Of a stretch of 34,145 nucleotides of DNA, positions 1 to 8,103 are shown piece after piece. The first letter of the stretch is position 1. Every line of letters begins with the position of its first letter. The position numbers and the translations under genes are program-made. The notes below the pieces were generated by a model, which was given only the letters and a program-made list of their open reading frames with translations, was not told where the DNA came from and made no database searches. Source of the DNA: CAYPNF01 sp964411985 (lineage in GTDB: Bacteria > Verrucomicrobiota > Verrucomicrobiia > Limisphaerales > J093); contig CAYPNF010000076.1 of the NCBI GenBank assembly GCA_964411985.1, positions 1 to 34,145 on the forward strand, read 5' to 3'.

Positions 1-324
1 AATGAATTACGAGCTCTGGCCCATATGGTTGAGACACACCAACTTACTAAGGACACGGACCGTCTCTTCCGCAGCGTAAGTGACACCGCTTCTTCCCCCA
101 AGTTCACCATGACTCCCTTTCAGCTTTCCCGGTACTTGGACTATTGTGCGGAGTTGCTTAGCCTGATCGGCAAGGTCGCCGCCCTGCACGTCCAGCGCTT
201 TGATGATTCGGAGGCGTTGGGGGCAGTGGACGATATTGAGGATCTGACCACGGGGTTGTCGCGAAAAGTCTGGCAGAAGATCGCTCTGATCAGCCGATCG
301 GATTCCCTAGACGTTGCGGGGTAA
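1..324 (+). CDS. Hypothetical protein, 5' end possibly outside the window
   Basis: The reading frame is open from base 1 and ends at a TAA at 322-324. The first in-window ATG is at 25 and would give 99 residues, but the frame continues to the left edge, so the true start may lie upstream. The visible protein is mostly helical in character, with a central hydrophobic stretch (CAELLSLIGKVAALHV) and an acidic segment (AVDDIEDL). I see no signal peptide, catalytic motif or family that I recognise. No function is proposed. It is followed by about 250 bases without a convincing gene. Confidence 0.45.
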   Translation, partial: NELRALAHMVETHQLTKDTDRLFRSVSDTASSPKFTMTPFQLSRYLDYCAELLSLIGKVAALHVQRFDDSEALGAVDDIEDLTTGLSRKVWQKIALISRSDSLDVAG

Positions 325-579
325 AGAAGCAGGTCGGGTGGGGAGATTTTCCCAGTCGGCCCGTCCAGTTCCGGTGGGTTCATGGGGAAGGTTCCCCATT
401 TCAGCGAGAAGGCAGACTCACCTTCGGGGTCATCAGAGATATAACCTGTTGTGGATGAGTTTGATAAGTAATTGTCGACCCTTTGGCCTATTCCATGCTA
501 TGTAATGTACTTAGCTGATGATGGGTCAGGGAAAATTTCCTGATCGAAAAAGATGAACGTTTGCTGTAAGAAAGTCGTT
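325..579. other. Intergenic region, no gene seen
   Basis: No supported coding sequence lies between the first gene and the secreted coiled-coil gene. A 63-codon frame starting at 314 has poor composition and no recognisable start signal. The stretch at 440-510 is more AT-rich than its surroundings and is the likely place for the promoter of the next gene. I could not find a -35/-10 pair good enough to annotate. Confidence 0.4.
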
Positions 580-1131
580 ATGAAAAGATCCTCGGTGATA
601 GCCTTACTGGGTCTATTCCTAGTAGGCGGAGCCGCTTTCGGAGCTGAAACCATCCCTAAGGCGGGGGATGGGGCGGAGGCGGGTCAAAATGGGATCACCC
701 CGCCTGCGGTCAACCCGCCGGTGACACCAGTCCCCTTGGATGAGGTTCAGACGCCGCCTGAGAGGACTACCGATCTCTACCAGCAATGGAAGGAGCGTTG
801 GGAGCAGTCGCATGGCAAGAACAGGCCAGAGAGGACTCGACCGGAGTTGCCCCAGGAAGTTAAAAAACTCATAGAGGACCTCAAGACGCAGAAAGATACT
901 TTTTGGGCCGAGCAGAAGGCGATCATGGAGAAGCTCAAAGCCGCTACCGAGGCAGACCGCGAGGCCCTGAAGAGTGCCATGGCCCAGAATCGGGAAAACT
1001 ACCGGGAGCAGATCAAAGAAACGGCGAAAGAGCTTCAGGAGCGCCTTAAGGAGATTCGGACCGAGTTCAAGAATCGGGAGCGCGATCGGGTCGTGGATTC
1101 AGCCAAAGAAGATGGCAAGAAGGGGCGTTAG
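580..1131 (+). CDS. Secreted coiled-coil protein of unknown function
   Basis: I chose the ATG at 580 rather than the one at 553, because translation from 580 begins directly with a classical signal peptide: MKR, then a hydrophobic core (SVIALLGLFLVGGAAFG), then a likely cleavage after AFGA. The mature part (about 160 residues) has a proline-rich linker (about residues 40-60). A long, strongly charged helix rich in E, K, R and Q follows to the C-terminus, consistent with a periplasmic coiled coil. There is no catalytic motif. A strong hairpin terminator lies about 55 bases after the stop, and the next gene, a probable outer-membrane protein, overlaps or follows closely. The two may act together in the envelope, but that is inference. 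Confidence 0.7.
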   Translation: MKRSSVIALLGLFLVGGAAFGAETIPKAGDGAEAGQNGITPPAVNPPVTPVPLDEVQTPPERTTDLYQQWKERWEQSHGKNRPERTRPELPQEVKKLIEDLKTQKDTFWAEQKAIMEKLKAATEADREALKSAMAQNRENYREQIKETAKELQERLKEIRTEFKNRERDRVVDSAKEDGKKGR

Positions 1132-2344
1132 GGCTCGAGGTCAGCAGGGGGACGGTTCAGGCGGGTTTCTTTGCTGGACGTGGGGGAACCAGACAACTCA
1201 GGTTCGGGTTGTCTGGTTTTTCCTTTTTCTTTCCTGTTCACTCGCTCCCTATGGGGGTACCCATGCTTCCCCTGGTGGGACGGCCCCGGCTTCCGCCGCT
1301 GCTGAACCAGACCCGCTTGCGGGGCTGATCTGGGAGTCCGCTTTCAATGTTCGCTTGGCGCCGGGGTACAAGGACAACATCTCTCTCTCTGGCACAAACC
1401 CCGAGGCGAGTCCGTTCTGGCTCACCGGATTTGATATTTCGGTTTTTCGACTTCCGTTGGACGGAACCACGTTCAGCTTCCTGTTTTCCGCTGATGATAT
1501 TCGATATTTGGACGCGACGACGTTCGAGAAGGAGCAATCCTGTTTTGCCACTGCCGAGATCAAGCGGGAGGTTTCCGATGACTGGCGGGTTTCCCTCGGA
1601 TTGCTCTACAATTACATCGATTCACCCTTTGACGCCTCCTCCACCGAATCCGACCTGGCGATTGTGGAGGCGGTGGGGCACGGATTCCGGATACGTCCCG
1701 CGGTCGACCGGCGTATTGGGCCTGGGATGCGATTGGAGTTGGGCGGGGAGTTCACTCGCCAACTCTACGAAGAACCACTCGACCCCTATTGGGAGCTTGG
1801 GCCGCGCCTGGCGCTACTCAAGGAGTTCGCGAGCGCGTCCGAAGTGTCATTGGAGTACCAAGTGATGGCTCGCTCCTACGACACCCGGCTGAGCTTGGAG
1901 GCGGATGGTAGCGAGATCGAAGGGGAGGGGCGCCGCTTCCTGACCCATCGGGTTGCCGGGTATTGGACTCAGTATCTGGATTCCGCCCGCGTTTGGAGGT
2001 CGCAACTGCGTTTCGGCGTGGATCTCAATACCGATAACGGCGGTGGATACTTCGACTACAATCGTCCGTTTTTGTCCGAGCAACTTCGTTACCATACAAA
2101 GGGGTGGGATATTCGGTTGAAAGGAGGGTTTGGATTTTACGATTACCTGGTGCAACGATCTGAAGATCCGGGAACCCCACTGCGCCGCAAACTTGGAGTT
2201 ACCGCCAGCCTGAACCTGGAGCGGCAGCTTTGGCGTAAGCTTCGTTGGTTCTTTGTCTACGAATATGAGCAGTCGCTCTCCACTCAGAGTATTGACGAAT
2301 ACCGGGTCAACAGCGTCTACTCGGGCATTGACTGGGAACTCTGA
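1112..2344 (+). CDS. Probable outer-membrane beta-barrel protein
   Basis: From the ATG at 1112 this encodes 410 residues. An arginine-rich N-terminus is followed by a short hydrophobic run (VVWFFLFLSCSLA) that could serve as a signal peptide. Then come many alternating aromatic/polar strands (for example WRVSLGLLYNYIDS, YHTKGWDIRLKGGFGFYDY, YRVNSVYSGIDWEL). This strand pattern and the aromatic-rich C-terminus suggest an outer-membrane beta-barrel; the closest generic label is a conserved Verrucomicrobial outer membrane protein. The frame is certain, the start is not. There is no ATG, GTG or TTG between 1112 and the hydrophobic run, and a terminator-like hairpin (1187-1218) sits inside the proposed 5' coding part. 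The histidine kinase gene follows after 15 bases, so the two are probably co-transcribed. Confidence 0.65.
   Translation: MARRGVRARGQQGDGSGGFLCWTWGNQTTQVRVVWFFLFLSCSLAPYGGTHASPGGTAPASAAAEPDPLAGLIWESAFNVRLAPGYKDNISLSGTNPEASPFWLTGFDISVFRLPLDGTTFSFLFSADDIRYLDATTFEKEQSCFATAEIKREVSDDWRVSLGLLYNYIDSPFDASSTESDLAIVEAVGHGFRIRPAVDRRIGPGMRLELGGEFTRQLYEEPLDPYWELGPRLALLKEFASASEVSLEYQVMARSYDTRLSLEADGSEIEGEGRRFLTHRVAGYWTQYLDSARVWRSQLRFGVDLNTDNGGGYFDYNRPFLSEQLRYHTKGWDIRLKGGFGFYDYLVQRSEDPGTPLRRKLGVTASLNLERQLWRKLRWFFVYEYEQSLSTQSIDEYRVNSVYSGIDWEL
1187..1226 (+). terminator. Rho-independent terminator-like hairpin
   Basis: AACCAGACAAC (1187-1197) and GTTGTCTGGTT (1208-1218) form a perfect 11-bp stem around a 10-base loop. 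A pyrimidine tract rich in T (TTTCCTTTTTC) follows immediately. In structure this is a good intrinsic terminator for the coiled-coil gene ending at 1131. It also lies within the 5' part of the next open reading frame, so it may attenuate rather than fully separate the two genes. Confidence 0.7.
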
Positions 2345-2359
2345 CATCCATCAACCGGC

Positions 2360-3802
2360 ATGAGGCGCGAACCCCAATCCGCCGGTACGGTTTTCCCTGC
2401 CCGGTTTCCCCCCTGGTTACCGGCGGTCGTGGTGATCTTCACCATTTTGGTTTTCCTGGGAGCCCTCCTGGCGGTGAACCTGCGGTTGCGCGAGCGACTA
2501 CGTCACCAGATCGCTGGACGCGATGCAGAGGTGCTCAGCCAACTCGCGTTCCTGCAGGCATCCAGCGGAGGATTTCGCGAGCTGGACGTAACGATCGGTC
2601 AGGATGCGGACCCTGACCTTGCGACCGTCAATGCCTTACTCATGGCCGAGGAACTGAGCGATACGATCGCCAAGTTTCAGGGTATTGCTGCGGTGCGGCT
2701 CTACAGCCCCCAGGGGAAGTGTGTGTTGAGCCTCCCCCCAGCCTTGGGGGAGGCTGAGCTGCCTTCCGAGGCGATCGCTACTGTCCTTCAAGGAAGGCCG
2801 TTCAGTCATTTCTGGCCTCAACTGAGATTGGCTGCGTCAACGCTGGCGGGGGACAAAGGCCAGTCCAGCATCCAGGCTTCGGGCCCCTTCCTTGAGGTGG
2901 TCCTTCCTCTGGCAGGGGACCGGCAGCGGTTGGTGGGGATTGTCCAGTTGTATTTGCCGGGTGACGGCATTGCTCGCGAGTATGAGGCCCTCGATCGCCG
3001 TTTGCTGACCGACGGTCTGATCCTTTTCCTGGTCGCCGGGATCCTCGTCATGCTCAGCCTCTCGCTGGTTTTCCGCAGGCTTTTCCGAACGCATGCGCTC
3101 TTGGAAGAGCGCTCTGCCAGTTTGCTCCGGGCGAACACCGAGCTAGCCATGGCTGCCAGGACTTCCGCCGTCGGAGCCGTGGCCGCACATCTCCTGCATG
3201 GATTGAAGAGTCCCCTGAGCGGGTTACAGCACTTCGTTGCCTCAAGGACCGGGGAAGGGCAGGACCAGGACTGGCAGGAGGCGGCGGACGTCACGAAACG
3301 GATGCAGCAGATGGTGCAGGAGGTGGTGCGCGTTCTCAGCGAGGACCAACGCGGCGAATGCTATGAGATCACGTATGACGAGTTGGTGGAAATCCTTCTC
3401 GCCAAGAGCAAGCCTCTGGCCACTAGCAGCGGTGTCACTCTTCGTGTGGAAGGGGGCGTCGCAGGAGCGGTGAGCAATCGTGAAGCCAATCTGATGACTT
3501 TGATTCTGGAGAATCTACTTTCCAATGCCATCCAGGTCACTCCGCGGGGCGGGGTGGTTCGGCTGCGATTGTCGAAGAGCGAGAGAGGGGTCGAGTTTCG
3601 AGTGGCCGATCAAGGTCCTGGATTTCCCCCGGAGCTTAGGCCCCGGCTTTTTAGCCCTGTCCCTTCTGGCAAGGCTGGGGGTTCGGGCATTGGGTTGGCC
3701 ATTAGCAGGCAGTTGGCCAGTCATCTCGGAGCCACGCTAGAGCTGGCCCAGGATGGTTCCTCCGGATGCGAGTTTGTGCTCAGGCCTGGTGCAGAATCTT
3801 GA
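2360..3802 (+). CDS. Membrane sensor histidine kinase
   Basis: 480 residues. The first membrane helix is at about 18-42 (WLPAVVVIFTILVFLGALLAV). A periplasmic sensor region of about 170 residues follows, then a second helix at about 217-238 (DGLILFLVAGILVMLSLSLVF). The cytoplasmic part has a phosphoacceptor box HGLKSPL with His280 and a HATPase_c domain: N box with Asn385/Asn389 (ENLLSNA), G1 box DQGPGF at 417-422, and G2 box GGSGIGLAIS at 440-449. The kinase core therefore looks intact. It autophosphorylates on His and should pass phosphate to a response regulator, but none is encoded in the window, so it is an orphan here. It starts 15 bases after the barrel protein gene with no clear Shine-Dalgarno, which suggests co-transcription. 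The signal sensed is unknown. Confidence 0.88.
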   Translation: MRREPQSAGTVFPARFPPWLPAVVVIFTILVFLGALLAVNLRLRERLRHQIAGRDAEVLSQLAFLQASSGGFRELDVTIGQDADPDLATVNALLMAEELSDTIAKFQGIAAVRLYSPQGKCVLSLPPALGEAELPSEAIATVLQGRPFSHFWPQLRLAASTLAGDKGQSSIQASGPFLEVVLPLAGDRQRLVGIVQLYLPGDGIAREYEALDRRLLTDGLILFLVAGILVMLSLSLVFRRLFRTHALLEERSASLLRANTELAMAARTSAVGAVAAHLLHGLKSPLSGLQHFVASRTGEGQDQDWQEAADVTKRMQQMVQEVVRVLSEDQRGECYEITYDELVEILLAKSKPLATSSGVTLRVEGGVAGAVSNREANLMTLILENLLSNAIQVTPRGGVVRLRLSKSERGVEFRVADQGPGFPPELRPRLFSPVPSGKAGGSGIGLAISRQLASHLGATLELAQDGSSGCEFVLRPGAES

Positions 3803-3873
3803 TTCGCTTCTTTCGCCGACGCATCGGGGCTGACTCCTGGAGACCGGGCTGGCATAGCTGGCGAAGTTCCTGT

Positions 3874-3902
3874 TTGTATCTTGCATGATTATAGGGTATA
3901 TT
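3874..3902 (+). promoter_or_regulatory. Candidate sigma-70 promoter for the superoxide dismutase gene
   Basis: TTGTAT (3874-3879) and TATATT (3897-3902) are separated by 17 bases. The -10 matches consensus at five of six positions, the -35 only at its TTG. The pair sits 33 bases before the start codon in the only AT-rich part of this intergenic region. It is a sequence match only. Confidence 0.4.
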
Positions 3903-3934
3903 CGCATCACTAAATCGATCAGGATGAACTTGCT

Positions 3935-4672
3935 ATGATGAATCGTCGTAAAGCTGTACAAACGCTGATGGTGGGTAGTGTGCCTCTCCTTGCTGGAGCC
4001 CTGGAAATGAGGGGGCTTGCCCAGCAGGCTCCCCCAGCGCCTCCCTCACCCGCTCCTAGCGGCCCCTTCAAACTACTTCCCTTACCCTACGCCACCGATG
4101 CCCTGGAGCCCTTCATCGATGCCAAGACCATGGAGATCCACCACGGCAAGCATCACTCTGCCTACGTTCAGAACCTGAACAAGGCCGTGGCGGCAGATCC
4201 CGTGCTGAGCGCGAAGCCGATCGAGGAAATCCTGCGGGGCCTGAACTCGGTGTCGGAAAATGTGAGGACGGCGGTTCGAAATCATGGAGGCGGGCATGCC
4301 AACCACACCCTCTTCTGGCAACTACTCCGGAAGAACAACGGCGCGGCGCCCAAGGGAGAATTGGCGAAAGCGATTGATACCGCGTTTAGCAGCTATTCGG
4401 GATTCCAGACGGAGTACACCAAAGCGGCGATGGGAATCTTTGGCAGCGGTTGGGCCTGGCTAACTCTGGACGCTGGCAAACTTCGGATTGAGACGACTCC
4501 AAACCAGGACACGCCGCTCTCGCAAGGCAGGCAGGTATTGCTGGGGATCGACGTCTGGGAGCACGCTTACTATCTTAAGTACCAGAATCGTCGGGCTGAT
4601 TACGTGGCCGCCTTCTATCAGATTATCAATTGGGATTACGTGTCAGAACGGTTTGCAGCCGCGCACGCCTAA
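3935..4672 (+). CDS. sodA: Exported Fe/Mn-type superoxide dismutase
   Basis: 245 residues; converts superoxide to oxygen and hydrogen peroxide. Ligands align with Fe/Mn SODs: His69 (MEIHHGKHH), His124 (GGGHANHTLFW), Asp206 and His210 (DVWEHAYYLKYQNRR). The Gln in NQDTP (Gln191) with Gly at the GGG position is the manganese-type arrangement, so Mn or cambialistic use is likely. Unusually, about 43 residues precede the enzyme: MNRRKAVQTL with twin arginines, a hydrophobic stretch, an AQQA cleavage-like site and a proline-rich linker. This resembles a Tat signal, so the enzyme is probably exported folded to the periplasm. AGGA lies 11 bases before the tandem ATGATG start. The metal choice and the Tat route are inference. 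Confidence 0.93.
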   Translation: MMNRRKAVQTLMVGSVPLLAGALEMRGLAQQAPPAPPSPAPSGPFKLLPLPYATDALEPFIDAKTMEIHHGKHHSAYVQNLNKAVAADPVLSAKPIEEILRGLNSVSENVRTAVRNHGGGHANHTLFWQLLRKNNGAAPKGELAKAIDTAFSSYSGFQTEYTKAAMGIFGSGWAWLTLDAGKLRIETTPNQDTPLSQGRQVLLGIDVWEHAYYLKYQNRRADYVAAFYQIINWDYVSERFAAAHA

Positions 4673-4755
4673 GCCGCGGGGCGGCGCCCGGTCAAACCAT
4701 CTAGCCGGGCCGATTCGGCTTGAAGCCAGGGGCCACTCAGCGCTTTGATTTGGCG

Positions 4756-7716
4756 ATGGACACCGCGGTATGGCGAAATGCTGTTGAGGTCTGTGCTGAT
4801 CCGAAGCGTGTTCAGCACTTCCTACGACTTCTCGAAGGCTCCGGAGCGGGGGAGAGTCTGAATCGTGCCACTGCCGAGCAGGCTAGGATGGCATGCGCAC
4901 TCCTCTCCGGCTCGCAAGCCTTGAGCGAGATCTTGGTCGCGCATCCGCAGTGGATCGAGCGGCTTCTGGATCCTCATTGGGTTTCGTCACCGCGCTCTCC
5001 CCAAGCCTACCGCAAAGAAGTGAGCGCGTCGCTTCAGCCTTGTCTGCATCAGCACGATTTCGCTGGGGCTTTTCGTCACCTGCGGCTCTTCAAGCAGCGT
5101 GAGATTCTGAGAATCGCCGCGCGGGATCTGGCGCGCCTAAGCGAATTGTCGGAGGTCACGGCTGAGCTGTCTGGATTGGCGGACAGTTGTTTGGAGGGAG
5201 TTTTCCAGGTCTGCTGGCACCAGCTTACGAGCCGTTCGGGTGTGCCCTACCATCAGGATCCCGAGGGGAATTGGCAGCCCACCGCTTTCTGTGTTCTGGG
5301 TATGGGCAAGTTGGGGGGACAAGAGCTCAACTACAGTTCTGACGTGGACGTTTTGTTCGTCTACACTGAGGAGGGCACGGTAGCGAAGAAGCGTCCCCGA
5401 AAAGGAGTCTCTGGAGCGAAGGGCGTTCCCAGCCATCATTTCTTTAAACGCCTCTCCGAATCATTTATCGCTGAGGTAAGCAGGCTCGCACCCGAGGGGA
5501 CCCTGTATCGGATCGATCTGAGGCTGCGTCCGGAGGGTAACGCCGGGCCGTTGGCTCGCTCTCTGCCCAGTTACGAGAACTACTACGCACAGTGGGGGCA
5601 GACGTGGGAGCGAATGATGCTCATCAAAGCGCGTTGCGTTGCCGGGGATGCCTCGCTGGCAGGCGAATTCCTGGAGAGCGTTCATTCCTTCCGCTATCCC
5701 CGGTCGCTCAGCGACCAGGCTTTGGGGGAGATGGCGGCGATGAAGCAGCGCATCGAGAACGAGATCATCCGGGCGGGGGAGATTGATCGGAACGTCAAAC
5801 TGGGGCGGGGCGGCATACGGGAGGTGGAATTTGTGACCCAGACCCTGCAGATTCTGAACGCGGGCAAGGCACCTTTCCTGTCGGATTCGCAGACCGTCTC
5901 GACCTTGGAGAGGTTGGTGCGGTATGAACTGCTCGAGCCTTCCGTGGCTCGCCAACTCACCAGAGCTTATGGGTTCTTGAGGGAAGTGGAGCATCGGCTG
6001 CAGATGGAGAATAACCTCCAGACGCACACGATTCCTCTCAATCCCGAGGCCCAAGAGCGGTTGGCCCGGCTGATGGGATTCCCTGGTTGCAAGGAGTTCG
6101 ACAAACAGTTAACCGCGCACCGGCGGGCGGTGAGGAAGGTCTACGAGTCGATTCTGCAAATCAAGTCCACCTCCTCTGCCTCCGGCCTGCCTCCGAGCTT
6201 CGATGGCTGCGAGGCTGCCTGGAAAGAGCTTCTGGAGCGACATTCATTTCGAGATCCAGCACAGGGACTGCGCATGGCCTCGGTCTTCATCGATGGCCCT
6301 GGCTTCGGCCACGTTGCCCCGAAGACCGTTCAGTTCTCCCGTGAGCTGTTTTCCCGTTTGCTGTCGATGTGCCCACGCATCGATCAACCTCTGCCGCCCG
6401 CCTCGGAGAGCCCGGATGGAGATCCAGAATCGAGACTCCTTTCCGATCCTGATCGGGTGCTGACGAGGATGGATAGTTTCATCGCCGCTTACGGGGCGCG
6501 GGGGATGATGTTTGAGACTTGGGCCACGAATCCATCGCTCTTTGACCTATTGGTACTGCTGTTTGACCGGTCCGAATTCCTGGCGGAGACGGCGATCCGC
6601 ACTCCCGATTTGGTGGATGAACTGGAGCAGAGTGGTCGTTTGCGCCGCCCCAAACAGGCTGAAGAGACCCTTCGTGACCTGCGGCACGGACTCGCCGATG
6701 CGGACCAGAAGCTATGGATTCGGCAATACCACCAGGCGGAGTTCATGCGGATCGGGCTTCGTGAGATTCTCGGTTTGGCCGACTTCGAACAAAATCTGGT
6801 GGAGTTGTCGGCTTTGGCGGAAGCCTGCCTTCAATATGCTTTGGAGGTGGTGTTGAAGAAACACAAGCTCGAGGGGGCTCCCATGACGATTGTCGGGCTT
6901 GGAAAGCTGGGTGGTTCCGAGCTGAATTACGGTTCGGACCTCGATATTGTCTTCGTGACCGACACCAAGGTGAAGAACCTGCCCCGCCTGCAGCAGGTGG
7001 CGGTGGATGTTCTGGATCTGCTGTCTGATTCCACGGAATCAGGAACCGTGTTTGCAACCGATGCCAGGTTGCGTCCGAACGGGGAAAAGGGACTCCTCGT
7101 CAACACCCTCAAGGCTTACGAAGACTACTACGCGAACCGAGCCCAACTGTGGGAACTTCAGTCGCTCTCACGCTCTCGACCCGTCGCGGGTGACTCCCAG
7201 GTTGGCGCGGCTTTTATGGACTTGGTGGTACGCCTCACTGCGGTAGGCACGCCTCTCGCCGCCAAGGCCCTTCAGCGGCCTGATTGGATGGCTGAGATCG
7301 CCAGGATGCGGCTGAGGATTGAGAAGGAGCGAACCCCGGCCGGACAACAGCCTATTGCGATCAAGACTGGCACGGGAGGGCTCATGGATGCTGAGTTCGT
7401 CGCCCAGGCGCTATGTTTGGCCAACGGTTGGCAGGAACCGAACACCCTGAAGGCGCTATGCCGAGCTCGTGACCAAGGCGTCCTCGCTGCCAAAGAGGCC
7501 GATGTTTTGATAGAGAACTACCGCAAGCTACGCCGGATAGAAGGAGTTCTGCGCCGCTGGAGTTACATGGGGGAGACTACCTTACCCGAGGACCCGGCTC
7601 CCCTGTACCGGGTTGCGCGCCGTTGTGGCTTCAACAGTGCGGAAAGCTTTATGTCAGCTGTGAACCGTTATCGGGAGAACCTGCGCAAGGTCTACGTGAG
7701 CGTGTTTAGAGCCTAA
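4756..7716 (+). CDS. glnE: Bifunctional glutamine synthetase adenylyltransferase/deadenylase
   Basis: 986 residues from the ATG at 4756; the frame also permits a TTG start at 4720. GlnE adds AMP to glutamine synthetase and removes it, under PII control, to set nitrogen assimilation. The family's two duplicated nucleotidyltransferase halves are both present. The first has GMGKLGG at 182-188 with metal-binding Asp196 and Asp198 (YSSDVDV). The second has GLGKLGG at 714-720 with Asp728 and Asp730 (YGSDLDI). Each is followed by helical GlnD-type PII-uridylyltransferase-associated segments. Length is close to that of E. coli GlnE (about 946), so the gene is complete and both active sites look intact. 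No glnA or glnB lies in the window. Confidence 0.96.
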   Translation: MDTAVWRNAVEVCADPKRVQHFLRLLEGSGAGESLNRATAEQARMACALLSGSQALSEILVAHPQWIERLLDPHWVSSPRSPQAYRKEVSASLQPCLHQHDFAGAFRHLRLFKQREILRIAARDLARLSELSEVTAELSGLADSCLEGVFQVCWHQLTSRSGVPYHQDPEGNWQPTAFCVLGMGKLGGQELNYSSDVDVLFVYTEEGTVAKKRPRKGVSGAKGVPSHHFFKRLSESFIAEVSRLAPEGTLYRIDLRLRPEGNAGPLARSLPSYENYYAQWGQTWERMMLIKARCVAGDASLAGEFLESVHSFRYPRSLSDQALGEMAAMKQRIENEIIRAGEIDRNVKLGRGGIREVEFVTQTLQILNAGKAPFLSDSQTVSTLERLVRYELLEPSVARQLTRAYGFLREVEHRLQMENNLQTHTIPLNPEAQERLARLMGFPGCKEFDKQLTAHRRAVRKVYESILQIKSTSSASGLPPSFDGCEAAWKELLERHSFRDPAQGLRMASVFIDGPGFGHVAPKTVQFSRELFSRLLSMCPRIDQPLPPASESPDGDPESRLLSDPDRVLTRMDSFIAAYGARGMMFETWATNPSLFDLLVLLFDRSEFLAETAIRTPDLVDELEQSGRLRRPKQAEETLRDLRHGLADADQKLWIRQYHQAEFMRIGLREILGLADFEQNLVELSALAEACLQYALEVVLKKHKLEGAPMTIVGLGKLGGSELNYGSDLDIVFVTDTKVKNLPRLQQVAVDVLDLLSDSTESGTVFATDARLRPNGEKGLLVNTLKAYEDYYANRAQLWELQSLSRSRPVAGDSQVGAAFMDLVVRLTAVGTPLAAKALQRPDWMAEIARMRLRIEKERTPAGQQPIAIKTGTGGLMDAEFVAQALCLANGWQEPNTLKALCRARDQGVLAAKEADVLIENYRKLRRIEGVLRRWSYMGETTLPEDPAPLYRVARRCGFNSAESFMSAVNRYRENLRKVYVSVFRA

Positions 7717-7759
7717 TCAACCAAGTGACATGGTATGCAGCCGCCAAGAGAAGCGCTCG

Positions 7760-8011
7760 CTAATTCAGAGCGTTGACTGTCCCGTTCTTGATGAGCTTTG
7801 CTTTATTCGCCCTGAGATACTCCTGAACTTCTTCCACTCTACCCAGTTTGACCGGCACGCCCTTTTGTTTCAGCCCCGCATACAAACGATAGTGAGTCAA
7901 CGTCTTACCCATCTCCACGATCTCCATGTGACGGTCGTTGATCTGCCAAAGCTGTCCCTTAGCAAGTGGCTGCAGCGCTGTCTTTTTCGATGGTTTGGTC
8001 GACGTTTTCAT
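7760..8011 (-). CDS. Small conserved-looking hypothetical protein
   Basis: 83 residues on the minus strand between two + strand genes. A lysine-rich N-terminus (MKTSTKPSKK) precedes a compact alpha/beta-like part with GQLWQINDRHMEIVEMGK, THYRLYAG and VEEVQEYLRANKAKLI. From memory this resembles short uncharacterised Verrucomicrobial proteins with a Q-W/I-V-E-hGK-hxHY...YLxxNxAxLx pattern, but I cannot check that. The basic composition would allow nucleic-acid binding. It has no signal peptide and no neighbour in the same orientation. The glnE stop is 43 bases beyond its 3' end, so the two genes converge. Confidence 0.6.
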   Translation of the reverse strand: MKTSTKPSKKTALQPLAKGQLWQINDRHMEIVEMGKTLTHYRLYAGLKQKGVPVKLGRVEEVQEYLRANKAKLIKNGTVNALN

Positions 8012-8103
8012 ATCTCGGTCGGCTCTTTTGACGTTCTGGCAGCTCGATTAGTTCAAATTTGCGTAAAATTGACCTCGGCGATCTTTTGACGCAGTCTACA
8101 CGT

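Noticed and set aside
314..505. 63-codon + strand frame after the first gene
   Set aside because: It overlaps the end of the previous gene, is rich in Arg/Pro/Gly without a domain, and has no ribosome site.
5461..6054. 197-codon minus-strand frame inside glnE
   Set aside because: glnE is continuous and intact through this region, so the frame is an antisense shadow.
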